Assembly (NCBI GenBank): GCA_018340805.1
Contig: JACMZG010001914.1
Coordinates: 8,432,424 to 8,496,423 of the forward strand
Length of the DNA: 64,000 bases
Direction: 5' to 3'
Source: Microvelia longipes
Lineage: Eukaryota; Arthropoda; Insecta; Hemiptera; Veliidae
A model generated the notes under the pieces. It did not search any database. It was given only the letters and a program-made list of their open reading frames with translations, and was not told the origin of the DNA. Position numbers and translations under genes: made by a program. Positions 33,056 through 45,548 of this stretch are shown one piece after another (positions within the stretch are counted from its first letter, which is position 1; each line of letters opens with the position of its first letter).

Positions 33056-33618
33056 ATAAGTTTACAACTACTAAATAAATAATTCCGGCGCGGTGGTCCG
33101 CTGTCGGGCGAATTTCATTTAGAATGCGTGTTTCCGTGCTAAACAACCCATTTCTTGCTTATGCAAGAACCATGCCCATTGCGTGGTTCCGGTTCATGCT
33201 TTAGAACCCAAGCAGTTACTCAATTGTCAAGCACTGCTCGTAACTCATTTTGTCTGTATTTTCAAAGGAAATGCGCATAATTATCCAGTTGGTTGTACAA
33301 AACTATGCCTCTAAAAATAGATGTACACACTATTATTTGCACTAGTTTAAAGCATAGTTACTTATCTTTAAGCTTAGTCAGTTATCTTTAAAGGATTTAG
33401 CGCATTTCCTTTGAAAAATACAGACAAAATGAGTTACGAGCAGTGCTTGACAATTGAGTAACTGCTTGGTTCTAAAGCATGAACCGGAACCACGCAATGG
33501 GCATGGTTCTTGCATAAGCAAGAAATGGGTTGTTTAGCACGGAAACACGCATTCTAAATGAAATTCGCCCGACAGCGACCACCGCGCCGGAATTATTTAT
33601 TTAGTAGTTGTAAACTTA
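33055..33618. repeat. RepB foldback, 220-bp arms
   Basis: Arms about 33050-33277 and 33400-33618 are almost perfect inverses and end in the SINE tail (taagtttacaactactaaat). The spacer has cagttggttgtacaaaacta. The SINE-like gcgcggtggtccg head is at the outside of both arms. Confidence 0.85.
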
Positions 33619-33619
33619 T

Positions 33620-33955
33620 ATAATGTAAAAAGCACGGAAACACGCATCCAAAGGAAATTCGCCCGACATGCGGACCACCGCGCCAGAATTATTTTCTAGT
33701 TGTAAACTTATATTAGGTAAAAAAAACAATAAAAAAATATTGTCCCTACTAGGATTTGAACCCAGGTACTCTGGGTTGAGTGCACGCATCCAAAGGAAAT
33801 TCGCCGACATGCGGACCACCGCGCCAGAATTATTTTCTAGTTGTAAACTTATATTAAGTAAAAAAAAAAAACGATAAGAAATTATGGACCCTTCCAGGAT
33901 TCGAACCCAGGTACCCTGAGTTTGAGAGGTTGTATTCATTCCGGACCACTGGTAT
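33620..33955 (-). mobile_element. SINE units in tandem, minus strand
   Basis: Reading leftward there are three heads: near 33950 (B box ggttcgaatcc), near 33832 (B box ggttcaaatcc) and near 33690. Each of the first two is followed by a T-run and the tail ttaatataagtttacaact. The frame on 33668-33877 is an artefact. Confidence 0.7.
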
Positions 33956-34339
33956 TCAACTCAGAGGCCCAAAAAACATAGAAAACGACACCCTACTTGA
34001 AATTTAATTTTCAACGACCGTAATTTTGGTTTTTTATAATTTTTGTGGTTTTTTCGACTTTTTGGTAACTTAAAGTGGTCGTATCGACTTCGGACCGGTT
34101 TCATTCGATTTAGCGTCTCAAAAAAACATAAATATTGACCTTTTTCGCGGCAAAAAATATAACCCTGAATTTTGCCGATTTTTTGAAAATTTCGCTGACT
34201 CAGCAAACCGGGTTGCTGACGTCACAAAAACCTGGTTTTCAATAGGGTTCGTGTCCTCCCAAAGGTTGATTTTTGTACCAAGTTTGGTTAAAAAATATTA
34301 ATCCGTTCGAAAGATAGAGTGTTAACAAGAAAGTGTCTA

Positions 34340-34452
<113 letters not shown>

Positions 34453-34494
34453 GCAAAAATTTTTTTTTCGTCATAAGGGACCTCTGAAACGGAT

Positions 34495-34570
34495 TTGTGT
34501 CGTGGTCCGAGGTTCGAATTCCGCCATGACGCCTATCCCATTAGGCGAATTTTCAAAGGAAATTCGCTAA
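34495..34570 (+). repeat. tRNA-like B box in a RepB-related repeat
   Basis: gtggtccgaggttcgaattc is followed by cgccatgacgcc and a ttcaaaggaaattcgc segment shared with RepB. Confidence 0.45.
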
Positions 34571-34705
34571 AAACTTAGGTTTACAAATATGTAAACAAAA
34601 TCTATGGTTGCTGAAAGGACCTATAATTTTGATGCGCTCGGTTGTCGAGTCATTCTAGAATTCCAATCCTCTCATCTAACAATAGCGAGAACCAAATACT
34701 GTTCT

Positions 34706-34945
34706 TTGTACGCCATGACGCAGACTCTTGTACGCCATGACACACCCCTTGTACGCCATGACGCAGACCCTTGTACGCCATGACGCAGACCCTTGTACGC
34801 CATGACGCAGACCCTTGTACGCCATGACGCAGACCCTTGTATGCCATGACGCAGACTCTTGTACGCCATGACACAGACCCTTGTACGCCATGACGCAGAC
34901 CCTTGTACGCCATGACGCAGACCCTTGTACGCCATGACGCAGACA
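34706..34945. repeat. 22-bp minisatellite, about 11 units
   Basis: The unit is cgccatgacgcagaccctt plus gta. Since 22 is not a multiple of 3, all frames stay open with the same residues (MAYKGLRHGVQG), which makes three false ORFs. The cgccatgacgc core also occurs in the repeat at 34530. Confidence 0.9.
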
Positions 34946-35904
34946 CTAGTTGAACCGATAGTTTTAAATTATAACGGAAACATAACTAAATATTTTTACA
35001 CCGTAATATAATACAACTCAAATTAAAATACCTAAACGAATTAATTTTCACTACATAATCTTCGTAGCTTTCTCGCTACTTGATTTCTCTAAACCACATT
35101 ATTGATACTGAAAACCTTCTTATTTCCTTATTTTAATCAATATTAGACATAAGCTAATACTTTAGACAGTGAGCCTTCTAGATGTGGGTTTGCGGTTTTC
35201 TTTATTTTTTTTTAATAAATGCCTGACGAGTTTAAATAAACTTTTAAATAAAGTGATAAAGCAAATTAAACTATTAATAACTGACACGAGAAACCTTATT
35301 TTTAACCGAGAAAGAAACTTTATTTAATATTTATCAGAGCACATTTCTGTGGATATTCAAGCATTTTTGTCGCTTTTTCTGTTTTAAAATATTGTGTTTA
35401 GAATATAAGTTTTCACATATAGATCGCTGATAATTTTTTTGAACAAATATCTTTATTTATTTAATTTTATACATTAATTATATAATTGGTTATTTAGTTT
35501 ATGCATATGGACCCATGGTAATGAAACATATTAGCCTAATAGGCGAAGATATTAACCTTCGCTTTATATGTAATTCGTTCACACGTGGGGTTTGGCAAGG
35601 GGTCCAACTCCCTGCTGTTGTTGTGTGAACGGGACTAACACGGAGTTTAACTCTGACACTCAACTCCATTTTTTATCGGAATAAATTATAGGTTAAAAAA
35701 TACCGTGTGGACAGTTGGGGTTGAACTCGATGCCAATCTCTCGTCTGAACGAAGTAATAGTTAACTCGGATAGACCGCTGGTTATCAAAGGAATTAACTT
35801 TATTGGTTACAGAGATTTTAAATATTTAAAGTATTTTTTTGTCCACGATCTAGCCCTTTCCAGATACTTAACCATTCATAATTTACTTTAACTCCACTCT
35901 ATTC
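34946..35904. other. No gene seen
   Basis: AT-rich with a moderately GC-rich stretch (35560-35780) that has gttgaactc/aactccat pieces; no recognised feature. Confidence 0.4.
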
Positions 35905-36204
35905 ATAGAGGTATTATTACTAAAGGGGCCCTATAGGTTAAATTTTGAACATCGAAAAAGTAACCTGACCATCTTCGCTAAAAAATGCAATCAAATAATC
36001 AGTACAAAATTGTATTAAGTTTTATAGAAGAACGTAAAAGTTCATATCAAAATACAAACAATTTGCGGGAAGCCAAAAACAATTGGTTTATTATAACCTT
36101 GACTCCTTCGTGAAGGAGGTTTGAATGAGGTTAGACAGAGCCCCTGAGAGCCCCAAAAAGATGTTTCTGACCTCTCAATGTATTGATAGGCAATATTCTC
36201 TCTA

Positions 36205-36207
<3 letters not shown>
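35905..36207. repeat. RepD copy
   Basis: ggccctataggttaaatttt to gataggcaatattctctcta, ending in a (TA)n tract (36207-36280). Confidence 0.75.
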
Positions 36208-36281
<74 letters not shown>

Positions 36282-36351
36282 ATGTAAGTATATGATAGAA
36301 TGCAGTGTAACAATAATATAAATTATAAAAAAATAAATATAAAGTATAATT

Positions 36352-36512
36352 TAAATTTTTTGAAGAGTGCAGTCCTATATAATATTAATTTATTTAATAA
36401 CTCTCACAACGTTTTATTGAGCGAAGCTCAACATCTTCGCTCAATGAAACGTTGTGAGAGTTATTAAATAAATTAATATTATATAGAACTGCAGTCTTCA
36501 AAAAATTTAAAT
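36352..36512. repeat. Palindrome with 75-bp arms
   Basis: aactctcacaacgtttt pairs with gaaacgttgtgagagtt and an inner stem attgagcgaag/cttcgctcaat closes an 8-bp loop. A GAAAC after the inner stem hints at a decayed hammerhead, but CTGANGA is lost. Confidence 0.8.
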
Positions 36513-36859
36513 TACATATATCATACCAGTCCAAAAAATTTACTCTTTTAAAAATAAAGTATTTTTTGTAAGCATATAATTTTTTACATGCATACAGACA
36601 TACACACACACTAACTAAATAATTAATAGCAGTAAATTTACTGCAGGGAGTTTTAATATTACCTGAAACGGACAACTTAGGTAAAATCCCGGTTTCGGAT
36701 TTTTATCGCAAAAAAACACTTTTCTTGTATAAGTACATGATAAATGGGAAAGTGTAAAAAAGAACAACTCAATCCAATTTGAAAATATTTTATATACTTA
36801 TACCGTATGCTAATAGTTTTCAAACATATTAAACATATCAAACATTAGTTTATCAAACA

Positions 36860-37405
36860 TTAATAAAGGGTATGAACACTCAAGAAAGTTGTAAATCTGT
36901 TTTCAAAAAATTTAACATACTGACTGTTCCTTCATTGTATATTTTTGAAAATATCAAATTAGCTAGATTAAATTTGCATAAATATTCAAAGCATGAGAAT
37001 ATACATAAATACAACACAAGGAACAAGAATAAAATAGTAGTTAAAAAGCATAAAAATAATTTTTATAAAAATACTACAGAGTATAATAGTTCTGTTTTTT
37101 ACAATAGTCTACCTAAAAACATAAAAGAAATAAAAAAAGATGCACAATTTATTAAAAAGACCAGAGAATTATTAATCTCTTCCACTCTTTACAATGTTAA
37201 AGAATTTTTTAAAAAGTAATTTTTAATTTATCTTTTAATTTTAGTAATTGAAAACAGATATTTATATGGTTTTATTAATTTTCTTAACTGTAAATTGTTT
37301 TATTTTTATTATATAATTTTCGAAAGTTATGATCTATTTTGACGCAAGCTTGTACTTCTATGTTTAAAAGCAAATAAAAGTTTTTTCTGATTCTGATTCT
37401 GATTC
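36860..37405 (+). mobile_element. 3' end of a non-LTR retrotransposon
   Basis: The frame 36872-37219 (VFKKFNILTVPSLYIFENI; HKYNTRNKNK; YNSLPKNIKEIK) matches the extreme C terminus of reverse transcriptases of RTE/CR1/Jockey-like elements. It is followed by a ~165-bp 3' UTR and a terminal (ctgatt)3 run at 37388-37405, a typical tail. The 5' part is missing, as in most such insertions. Confidence 0.75.
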
Positions 37406-37754
37406 ATATATAATACTTTATTTAATAAAATTCGCAATAAGTTTAGATATTTAGGTATTACATTACAAGGTGTTATGATATCCAATGACATGCAAATGAT
37501 TATATCAGATCGTTAATGTAAATGACGCATGTAACTTGAGACGTGCGGCGCTGCAGTCGCAAAGGTTAACCGAACCTAATCAACAAACACCCACGATTTG
37601 TCATTTTTAGCGTTCATTCAACTTGCTCTCGATGGCGATATTATGCTCTTGATATTTTAAGTTATTTTTAAATTTGAATTATTAACCTTATCGTTATAAC
37701 AAAGCAAATTACGAAACACGTTAGAAAGTTTCGTTGATACATATTCGATTCGAG

Positions 37755-37759
37755 ATTAG

Positions 37760-37790
<31 letters not shown>
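37755..37790. repeat. (TA)n microsatellite
   Basis: Short TA run bordering the hammerhead element. Confidence 0.9.
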
Positions 37791-37797
<7 letters not shown>

Positions 37798-37876
37798 AAA
37801 GGTTGTATTTACCGCAAGTTGAAGAAGCCATCGAAGAATCAGCTACCGTCGATACTTGCTGTTGGATATAATTATC

Positions 37877-37913
37877 ACTGGACTGGTTTCGGCATAACGC
37901 CATCATCAGCAGG
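37877..37913 (-). ncRNA. Hammerhead ribozyme motif
   Basis: Minus strand: CTG, CTGATGA, extra T, stem II GGC-GTTAT-GCC, GAAA, stem III AC/GT with a CA loop, triplet GTC, CAG. All core bases are present. Confidence 0.6.
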
Positions 37914-38046
37914 CGGGGCAACACTCGAGCTTTCAACTAATAAAGTTATATCAGTGATTAACTTCTAGTCTCAATGAGCACGACGAACCCTCTGAAGATC
38001 TCGTGTGTCGATCTAGTGTGCAACACTCGAGCTCGAGTGTTGCCCG

Positions 38047-38083
38047 CCTGCTGATGATGGCGTTATGCCAAAACCGGTCCAGG
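38047..38083 (+). ncRNA. Hammerhead motif with damaged core
   Basis: Stem I CCTG/CAGG and stem III ACCGGT are perfect, but GAAA has become AAAA, so cleavage is unlikely. Confidence 0.55.
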
Positions 38084-38129
38084 GATATTTATATCCAACA
38101 GCAGTATCGACGGTAGAGCTGATTCTTCG

Positions 38130-38132
<3 letters not shown>

Positions 38133-38193
<61 letters not shown>
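38133..38193. repeat. (TA)n microsatellite
   Basis: Pure TA. Confidence 0.95.
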
Positions 38194-38197
<4 letters not shown>

Positions 38198-38224
38198 ATA
38201 AATATACATTTTTTACTAAGTTGA

Positions 38225-39062
38225 CTGTCAATATGCGTGTTTTTCTATTATCATCGTAGCTCTCAGCGTATTTATAGTATAAAGTTAAATTACAAAACTA
38301 GGTTTAGTTGTAGTGACTTCATTAATTGTTATTTATGACTCAGCAAAAACTTCATAAATTCATAAAATACGGAAAATAAATAAATTGGTAATAAAATTAA
38401 ATTTGACACGCATTTAGTACCAATATGTAATCGAGAAACGTAATGAGTATATTATGTTGTCTGTTATACGAGAGCCAAAACGTCTTATTGATGTGACGTC
38501 AAAACAAACCATGAATTTTCGATGTAAAAATGGTTATTTTGTGATGAAACTTCTCTAAAAAAGCCTCGTTGCCGAATGATCTTTCTACCTCATTTGCAGC
38601 TTTATGACGTCTTAAAAATTTATATATTCCGGATAGCACAACTTGACTAACAGATTGATAAATGATAAAAGAAAAAAAAGTCTCTCCAAAAAACAAAACT
38701 TTATTGGCAAAGTGCTTTTAACCTAAGTAGAAGCCATCATCAGTGCAAAACCGTTGAGATGTTAAAGAAGTAGAGAAGTGGGTCTATGCTTTCTGACTAG
38801 GTATTAGAGTTAGATTCATGATGATGGCCTCTAGTTAGGTTGAAAGCGCTTTGTCAATAATGTTTTGTTTTGTGGAGAGACTTCTTTTCTTTTATTATTT
38901 ATGATGGACTCCATTCAAGCTAATATTTACTAGTATAACAGATTGATGTTCGTAACAAGTTCTTACTCTCTAACATACTAGCACTAGTAGATACGATGAT
39001 AACTGACAGTGTTTCCACTATACTTTTCCTCTATACCTGCAGTATAAAATAGGAAAAGTAAA
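38225..39062. repeat. RepA pieces, interrupted by a hammerhead element
   Basis: tatcatcgtagctctcagcg (38250 on) is RepA interior. The copy with ttccggatagcacaactt resumes after the insertion and ends in the tail hairpin acttttcctctatacctgca...aggaaaagt (39020-39058). Confidence 0.65.
38660..38935. mobile_element. Palindromic hammerhead element, GCGC family, 12-bp target duplication
   Basis: The direct repeat taacagattgat is at 38648-38659 and 38936-38947. The extension (tgatggactccattcaagct) is at the right, as in the reversed copy at 62.8 kb. Both hammerhead cores are damaged (AAAA for GAAA on the left arm, ATGATGA for CTGATGA on the right). Confidence 0.75.
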
Positions 39063-39647
39063 AAACCGGTGATTGTATCCAATAAATAATTGATGCAAGA
39101 TTGGTTAAAGCAATTTCAAATACAAGGTAACTAACACCATGTGTTTGTTTTAGGATAACAAGATATTCGTGAGATTTCGCCGATGATATCGTGGTGTCAC
39201 TTTCATGCATGCCTGAGGCATTTTACATAATAACTGTATTATTAGTTTTCGACTTGCTAATAATTTGATTATAAGATCGAAAGAAGTTCTTTCACCATAT
39301 ATATTAATTATTTCATTTTTTTTTAATTTGGTAACATTGGATAATACAATCAAAATATTTATGATTTTGTATCTTGGATGAAGTATTAAGTTTTGCTATT
39401 TAAATCTTAATTAAAATAGACTCACGGCTATTTAAAAGGGTATATTTCTATATTATTAAAGCTTTTGAGGAGGAATAGGTCCAAAATAGGAGGAATATAG
39501 GTCCCAATAAAGTTTTTTGTGTTTATATTTCTATCTAGGTTTTTTTTAATTAGATTTTTTCATAAATTTAATCAATAGTTTATTTTTCACCAATAATTTT
39601 AGATGACACTTGTAAAGATGAATGTTACATTAATTTTTTTTACTTTT
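39063..39647. other. AT-rich DNA, no gene seen
   Basis: Nothing recognisable. Confidence 0.4.
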
Positions 39648-40375
39648 CCTCATTTATACCGTAGGTATATAGGAAAAGTATTGTGTTTGCTAAATTCGAA
39701 ACCGGGATAAAACCAGAATTACCCGTTTCAGGTGATTTAAAGGCCTCCTGAGTGGTTTTCACACAGTTGTCTGTCTGTATGTATGTGTGTGTCTGTTATC
39801 ATCGTAGTGCCTAGTGTATGTGTATGTGCTAGAGAGTTAAAACTTTGCAGAAAAATGAATCTAACGCTGTAGATGTGCTATTCAGAAAATAATTTTTTAT
39901 GTCGTCACTAACCCGCAATAATGACTGCGAAAATTTAAAAAAAATCAAAAAGCGCGGAAAAATTATGCAAACCAATTGAAATTTGGCTCGCATGTAGCTA
40001 TGTATAAGACTAACATATGTGCCAAGTTTATTTTCATTATTAGCATTTGTTCAATTTTTATGGTACAACTGAAGTATGTTATTTTTAAATTGTAAAAAAT
40101 CATAAAATTATTTTTTAATTGAGTTGAAATTTAGTACGTGTATATTATAGTGTATATTTATAGTGTATGTATATAGTGTATATTTAGTACGTGTATACCT
40201 TTACTTATTAAATAAGTACACTATGTTTAGTTTTAATACGACAAGTATATCCATGATATTTTTTTATCATAAAAATTATGCAGCATTGAGCATGGTCAGT
40301 GCTGTATGGGTGACCGCTGAGAATGAAACAGATGCATTTACTATTTGAGGACAAGCGAAGCGATTTTACATTGTA
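39648..40375 (-). repeat. RepA copy
   Basis: acttttcctcatttataccg at the left is the tail; gaggacaagcgaagcg at the right is the head-proximal part. It includes cggtttc- and tatcatcgtag-type blocks shared with the other copies. Confidence 0.7.
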
Positions 40376-40904
40376 GCGAATATGCATTCGCTACAACGCA
40401 AATTTTAACAAATAAAATATGTAAACAAATCACAAATTACGTTTTACTAAAACGTTAGGAAATTCACATAATAGATAAGATATATGTAATATTACGGTAC
40501 TCCATTCTTTAATATTTTGTTAATGTTTTAATTCATTATCTACCAAGTAATATAACATTACATAACCATGCAATAAGAAATAACTTAATTGTATCATATA
40601 CTTTTACTGTCCTATTAAATAGTCAATAAATCATACAAATCTACAACGAACAAAAAAAGAGTTTCATATTCAGTAGGCTCTGAACACGAAGACGTAAACA
40701 TTCTTTTTATCTTAAAGTAAATGTTCAATGAACGAAATATCCATTGATGCGATGAAAAACTTAAAGAATTTTCTTATTCTATTTTATATCATATCAGTAT
40801 TTTTTTTTCTTATTTATTAACTATTATTCTAAGTGTTATTTTATGTTTTTCACTTTTTTAAGTTTCAATTTAATCATTGTAAGAGAACTTATACAGAAAA
40901 AGCT
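40376..40904. other. AT-rich DNA, no gene seen
   Basis: Nothing recognisable. Confidence 0.4.
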
Positions 40905-40943
<39 letters not shown>

Positions 40944-40955
40944 TATATATAATAT

Positions 40956-41029
<74 letters not shown>

Positions 41030-41038
41030 ATATATATA
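40905..41038. repeat. (AAT)n followed by (TA)n
   Basis: Twelve or so AAT units, then TA. Confidence 0.95.
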
Positions 41039-41938
41039 GATGTGGAACCATACAATTTTAGAGAGTCCATATTTTAAAAATTCAAAATTAGGATGGTTGT
41101 TGTTCGTTAACACTTTAATTTTTGTTAAATAGGCTATAAAACAATTCTTTGTTAGATTTTAATTGAAAATATGAAATAAAATAACAGTAATTGTGTTAAC
41201 TTTTAAAATAAATAATAAATTAAATAGTTATTAAAATTTAGGCTTTACATAATTTAAAAAAATAATTAATATAATAATTAATATAAAAGTTTCGTAATCG
41301 GAAAAGGGTTTGGTTCAAAGAAAAAAAAATCAAATACAAAAATTTAATACTTTTGACAGCGCTAAAATTAAGTCTTTGATTTATGATCTTTGTTTAGAAA
41401 TAATAAAATCAACATTAAATAAAATATAGAACCTGTTTTTTTTTTATTTGAATATTTATACTATATTTACAATAATTTTATGTATGTTAATCAATACTCG
41501 GTTAATGTAAGAAGTAATGAGAAAATTATTTTCAATTTAATATAATAACTCAGATATCTAGAATATATAAAAACATTAAAGAAAATAATGAAAACCCCTC
41601 GCTCTGTTTTATTATTAATTTCTAATATAATATACAACACATAGAGCTGACTGAATATTAATAAAGGAATAAATAAATAAAAATGGTGAGAATAAACAGA
41701 CAGACATATAGACAGGCTATTTGATAATATTATAACAACTCATGTTAATTCGAATACAATTTATTAGTCCGGTTATTTATGTGTAATTGATAAGGAGGCA
41801 CTAGTGAGACATTTTTGCACTTCAGTCTATTTTATTATATTTTAAGTATTTAAACATATTCTGCTTAGTTTAGGCAAAACAGGATAAAAACAAACATGAT
41901 CACAGAGTACTTAAAATTACTAACATTAATAAAAAAAT
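41039..41938. other. AT-rich DNA, no gene seen
   Basis: Nothing recognisable. Confidence 0.4.
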
Positions 41939-42747
41939 CAGGTACCGGGTACCTCGGAACTTTTCCTCATTATATAAGATTCGATATGCTCATCCTCCCA
42001 GCATCGGACTTGCTTCGCTCGTCCTTAGAAGTACAAGTCGTTTAATATATACTGCAACACTTCTTCGGACACGCTTCGTTCGTCCTCAGATAGTAAATAT
42101 GTTCGTTTCATTTCCAGAGGTCATTTATCCAGGCACTGAACACACTCGATGCTGCTTAACTTTTATGATCTACCAAAAATCATAGATAGACGTTGTATTG
42201 TTGCATTATAACGAAATTTAATACACTTATTTATTAAGTCAAGGGGTACACTTGTACTAAATTTCAACGTAATTAGCATATTTCTCGCGTTTTTACAATT
42301 TTTTAAAAAACGTATACAAATCATTTGATAAAAATTAAACTGGTGCTGATAATGAGATGAAACTTGGCACATATGTTAGTCTTATACACAGCTACATGCG
42401 TGCCAAATCTCAATCAGATCATTTTTTCGTGTTTTATGATTTTTCTAAATTTTCGGTAAAGCATTATTGCGGGAATCATTTTTGCGGGTTAATGACGTCA
42501 TAAAAAAAAATCTTTTCCGAATAGCACAACTACAGCAGTTGACTGATTTAAACTTTATAGCATAAATACTCTGGGCGCTACGATGATTAAAGACACACGC
42601 ACATGCAGACAGGGAACTTTGCGAAAACCACTCAGGAGGCCTTAAAAACGCCTGAAACGGATAATTCCGGTTCATCCCGGTTTCGGAATATTTTGAAAAC
42701 ACAATACTTTTCCAATATACTTACGGTATACATGAGGAAAAGTAAAA
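41939..42747 (+). repeat. RepA, the most complete copy
   Basis: From tcaggtaccgggtacctcgg to atgaggaaaagtaaaaa, about 800 bp. Parts in order: head; cgcttcgttcgtcctcag repeats; gctacatgcgtgccaaatct; ttccgaatagcacaactaca; a (CA)-rich stretch; gaggccttaaaaacgcctga; the tail hairpin. No frame of interest, so a non-autonomous element of unknown class. Confidence 0.75.
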
Positions 42748-44430
42748 AGTCTAGCAAAATTCTTAATTTTTAATCCTGTTTTGCCTAACCTGAGTGGAAT
42801 GTGTTTTTTTTAAATAAACGACGAATAAATAATGTTTATTTATGAGATGAACTTTTTTTCTGTCTCAGTATTTAGATATCTCTAGTTTCTGTTAATAGAA
42901 GATGAAATTTATATTCATATTTAAAACATGAAATAAACTGGAGTGAATTTTTACTGTCTCACTAGTGTTCCATCATCAATTAATTGCACTCATGAAGACT
43001 AACACAAATTCTAATGCGGTTATTTATGGATTTTATTATTTAATGAAATTGTTCGAAAAAGTTTAATTACGCTTTTTATGACAGATTAATTCATTTTGAA
43101 ATAAATTTATATTACTAAAAGTTAATATAATTTTAGTAACAATAATATAATTATTGGTATGAAGTGAATTTAGGACAACAGAAAAATTGAATCAGATTTA
43201 TAAATTATATTTATTTGGGAACCAATATCGCATCAAATCAATACTACCATACAATTTTGATAAAATAAATAACACCACAAAATTTTGATGTTTTTAAGCT
43301 GTGGGCTAAATGATTTGCAGTAAGGTTATTTTTATTTTATAGTAATTTTATTGTTTATTTCTTTTTCTGTTTGTTTTTTATTGTGATTTTTATCCATTAT
43401 AATTTGTTTATTTATATCTGACTGATTTTTTTAATAAAAAATTCGTATTGTTTTTTTGTAACTGATTGTTATCTAGGTGTTATTAAATTTATAATTTTTA
43501 TTATGCGCAAATAAATTTATATATTATTTATTTTTTTATTTGATAAATTATCATTTGTTTATATATTGTTTAAATCATAAATTGATTTTTTTTATTTGTA
43601 TTCTAAGGTAAATTCTCATTACTTGATTTTTTTAAACTTATTTATTTCGATATTATTTTTTTTACATTTTCACAAAACATATTTAATTACTTTAGTTTTT
43701 TGTTTAATTTGAACTCATATATTTCTCTATATAAATAATTATTTAAATTTAAAAAATAAATATTCGTAATAATATTATTATTAAACAAAATTAATATAAA
43801 TATTTAAAGTTGCCTTTACTAATTTATAAATAATATTTATTTAGATGTAAATTAGGAATAAAATGTATTCAGTCATAATGTGGGCGTAGAAACTAGAATA
43901 AAATATTTGGTCATAAATTTCTACCGATTTAAAATAATTTATGACATGTTGTAATTATTTTATTACAACATATATTTATTATAATTTATTACCTGACTGT
44001 TTTTTGTTAGATTTATTGAACAAGATTACGCGTTTGTTGCGATAAGTCGTGTTCTAATTGAATGTATGAGACATGCTTTCTTTATTGCACAAAATGAATA
44101 ACTCGATAATTGAGATAATGATTAATAAAAACAGCAAGTCTTGATAAAATTTTTCTGGATTAGAAAAAAGGGTACAGCGTGCATATGATGATTTTTCTTA
44201 CGAATTCGGACGCTTTGCTTTTTCATACAATTAATTCTGAGGAAGTTTTGCTCGTCCTCAAGATTATTAGGTAACGTCGGGTTAACTAACACCTGTTGTG
44301 CGATTAAATAAGATTACAAATAAAGAGAAAAAAAATCATTATTATTCTTGAAACATGCAAAAAATAACTGAAACAAAATGACAATGCATAAAAGAAGGAA
44401 GATAAAAGAACAGCATGTTTTGCGAAATCG
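42748..44430. other. AT-rich DNA, no gene seen
   Basis: Very AT-rich with TTTATT runs. At 44160-44270 a diverged RepA-like piece (gaggaagttttgctcgtcct) may be present. Confidence 0.4.
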
Positions 44431-45125
44431 GTGCATGTTTAGAAAAATAAAGAGCCATAGTAGGTCTACTGTTATGGTAAATTTAAAAAAACCCCGAGGA
44501 AGCATACTTAAGGATAATCGAAGTTTAGAAAAATAAAGAGCCATAGTAGGGCTACTGTTATCTTAAATTTAAAAATAAACCGAGGGTGCATACTTATAGA
44601 TAATCAAAGTTTAGAAAAATAAAGAGCCATAGTAGGGCTACTGTTATGGTAAATTTAAAAAAACCCCGAGGAAGCATTCTTAAGGAAATCGAAGTTTAGA
44701 AAATAAAGAGCCATAGTAGGGCTACTTATTGGTAAATTTAAAAAAACCCCGAGGAAGCATTCTTAAGGATAATCGAAGTTTAGAAAAATAAAGAGCCATA
44801 GTAGGGCTACTATTATGGTAAATTTAAAAAAACCCCGAGGAAGCATTCTTAAGGATAATCGAAGTTTAGAAAAATGAAGAGCCATAGTAGGGCTACTATT
44901 ATGGAAATTAAAAAAAACTAGGGTTAAGGGTAATATTCAAAGTTTAGAAAAATAAAGAGCCATAGTAGGCTACTATTATGGTAAATTTGAAAAAAAAAAA
45001 CTAGGGTTAAGGGTAATATTCAAAGTTTAGATAAATAAAGAGCCATAGTAGGGCCACTGTTATCGTAAATTTAAAAATAAAACGAGGGTGCATACTTAAG
45101 GATAATCGAAGTTTAAAAAAATAAT
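44431..45125. repeat. About 86-bp satellite, eight units
   Basis: The unit includes agtttagaaaaataaagagc, catagtagggctactgttat and accccgaggaagcattctta. Two units carry a different end (ctagggttaagggtaatatt), so two subtypes alternate. Confidence 0.85.
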
Positions 45126-45312
45126 AAATGGAGATAACCATTTAACTAATAATATGGTAAATACTTTGATATTATGTTCAGAATACATGAAGAGTCCTGT
45201 AATCATACTTTACTGCCTAGTTCGTATTTCTTTTAATTCTTTATTAGAATATTAGCAATGTATTTTAATATCATATAATATATATATTTTTTTTTGCGGT
45301 AAAGCAAAGCTG

Positions 45313-45548
45313 ATGCAGTGTATAAGATGATTTACTTGGAGGGTTTTTTATGAATGAAATTTATGAAAAGTTTTGGTATGTTAGGTTATAGTCCGGAATT
45401 GACGTCATTGCAGGAATAAATAGTAAATTTTTAATGTCGACCGTTTATACCAATTCCTGCAATGACGTCACACGTCATTCATAAAAACGTCAGGTTATAA
45501 CCTCCGAATGCGTTTGGTTTGTTTACATCGAATTGAATCACCCTATAA
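45313..45548. mobile_element. Short copy of the 8.47-9.66-kb TIR element
   Basis: Ends ataagatgatttacttggag and gaattgaatcaccctata; the middle shares gaattgacgtcattgcagga and aatgacgtcacacgtcattc. It looks like an internal-deletion derivative. Confidence 0.7.

Larger units (their letters stand above)
37800..38133. mobile_element. Palindromic hammerhead element, GTC family
   Basis: Left extension ggttgtatttaccgcaagtt, then inverted arms (gaagaatcagctaccgtcga against cggtagagctgattcttcga) with a hammerhead core in each and an inner palindrome aacactcgagctcgagtgtt. (TA)n tracts flank both sides, so any target duplication is hidden. Confidence 0.75.

Noticed and set aside
33668..33955. tRNA gene suggested by ggattcgaaccc
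   Set aside because: B box and A box are present, but no cloverleaf with anticodon arm; repeated in tandem with T-run and tail, so a SINE.
34650..34946. Three overlapping minus-strand ORFs with MAYKGLRHGVQG repeats
   Set aside because: The 22-bp repeat keeps all three frames open with the same peptides; not a gene.
38047..38083. Active hammerhead in the right arm of the 37.8-kb element
   Set aside because: GAAA is changed to AAAA, which should abolish cleavage, although stems are perfect.
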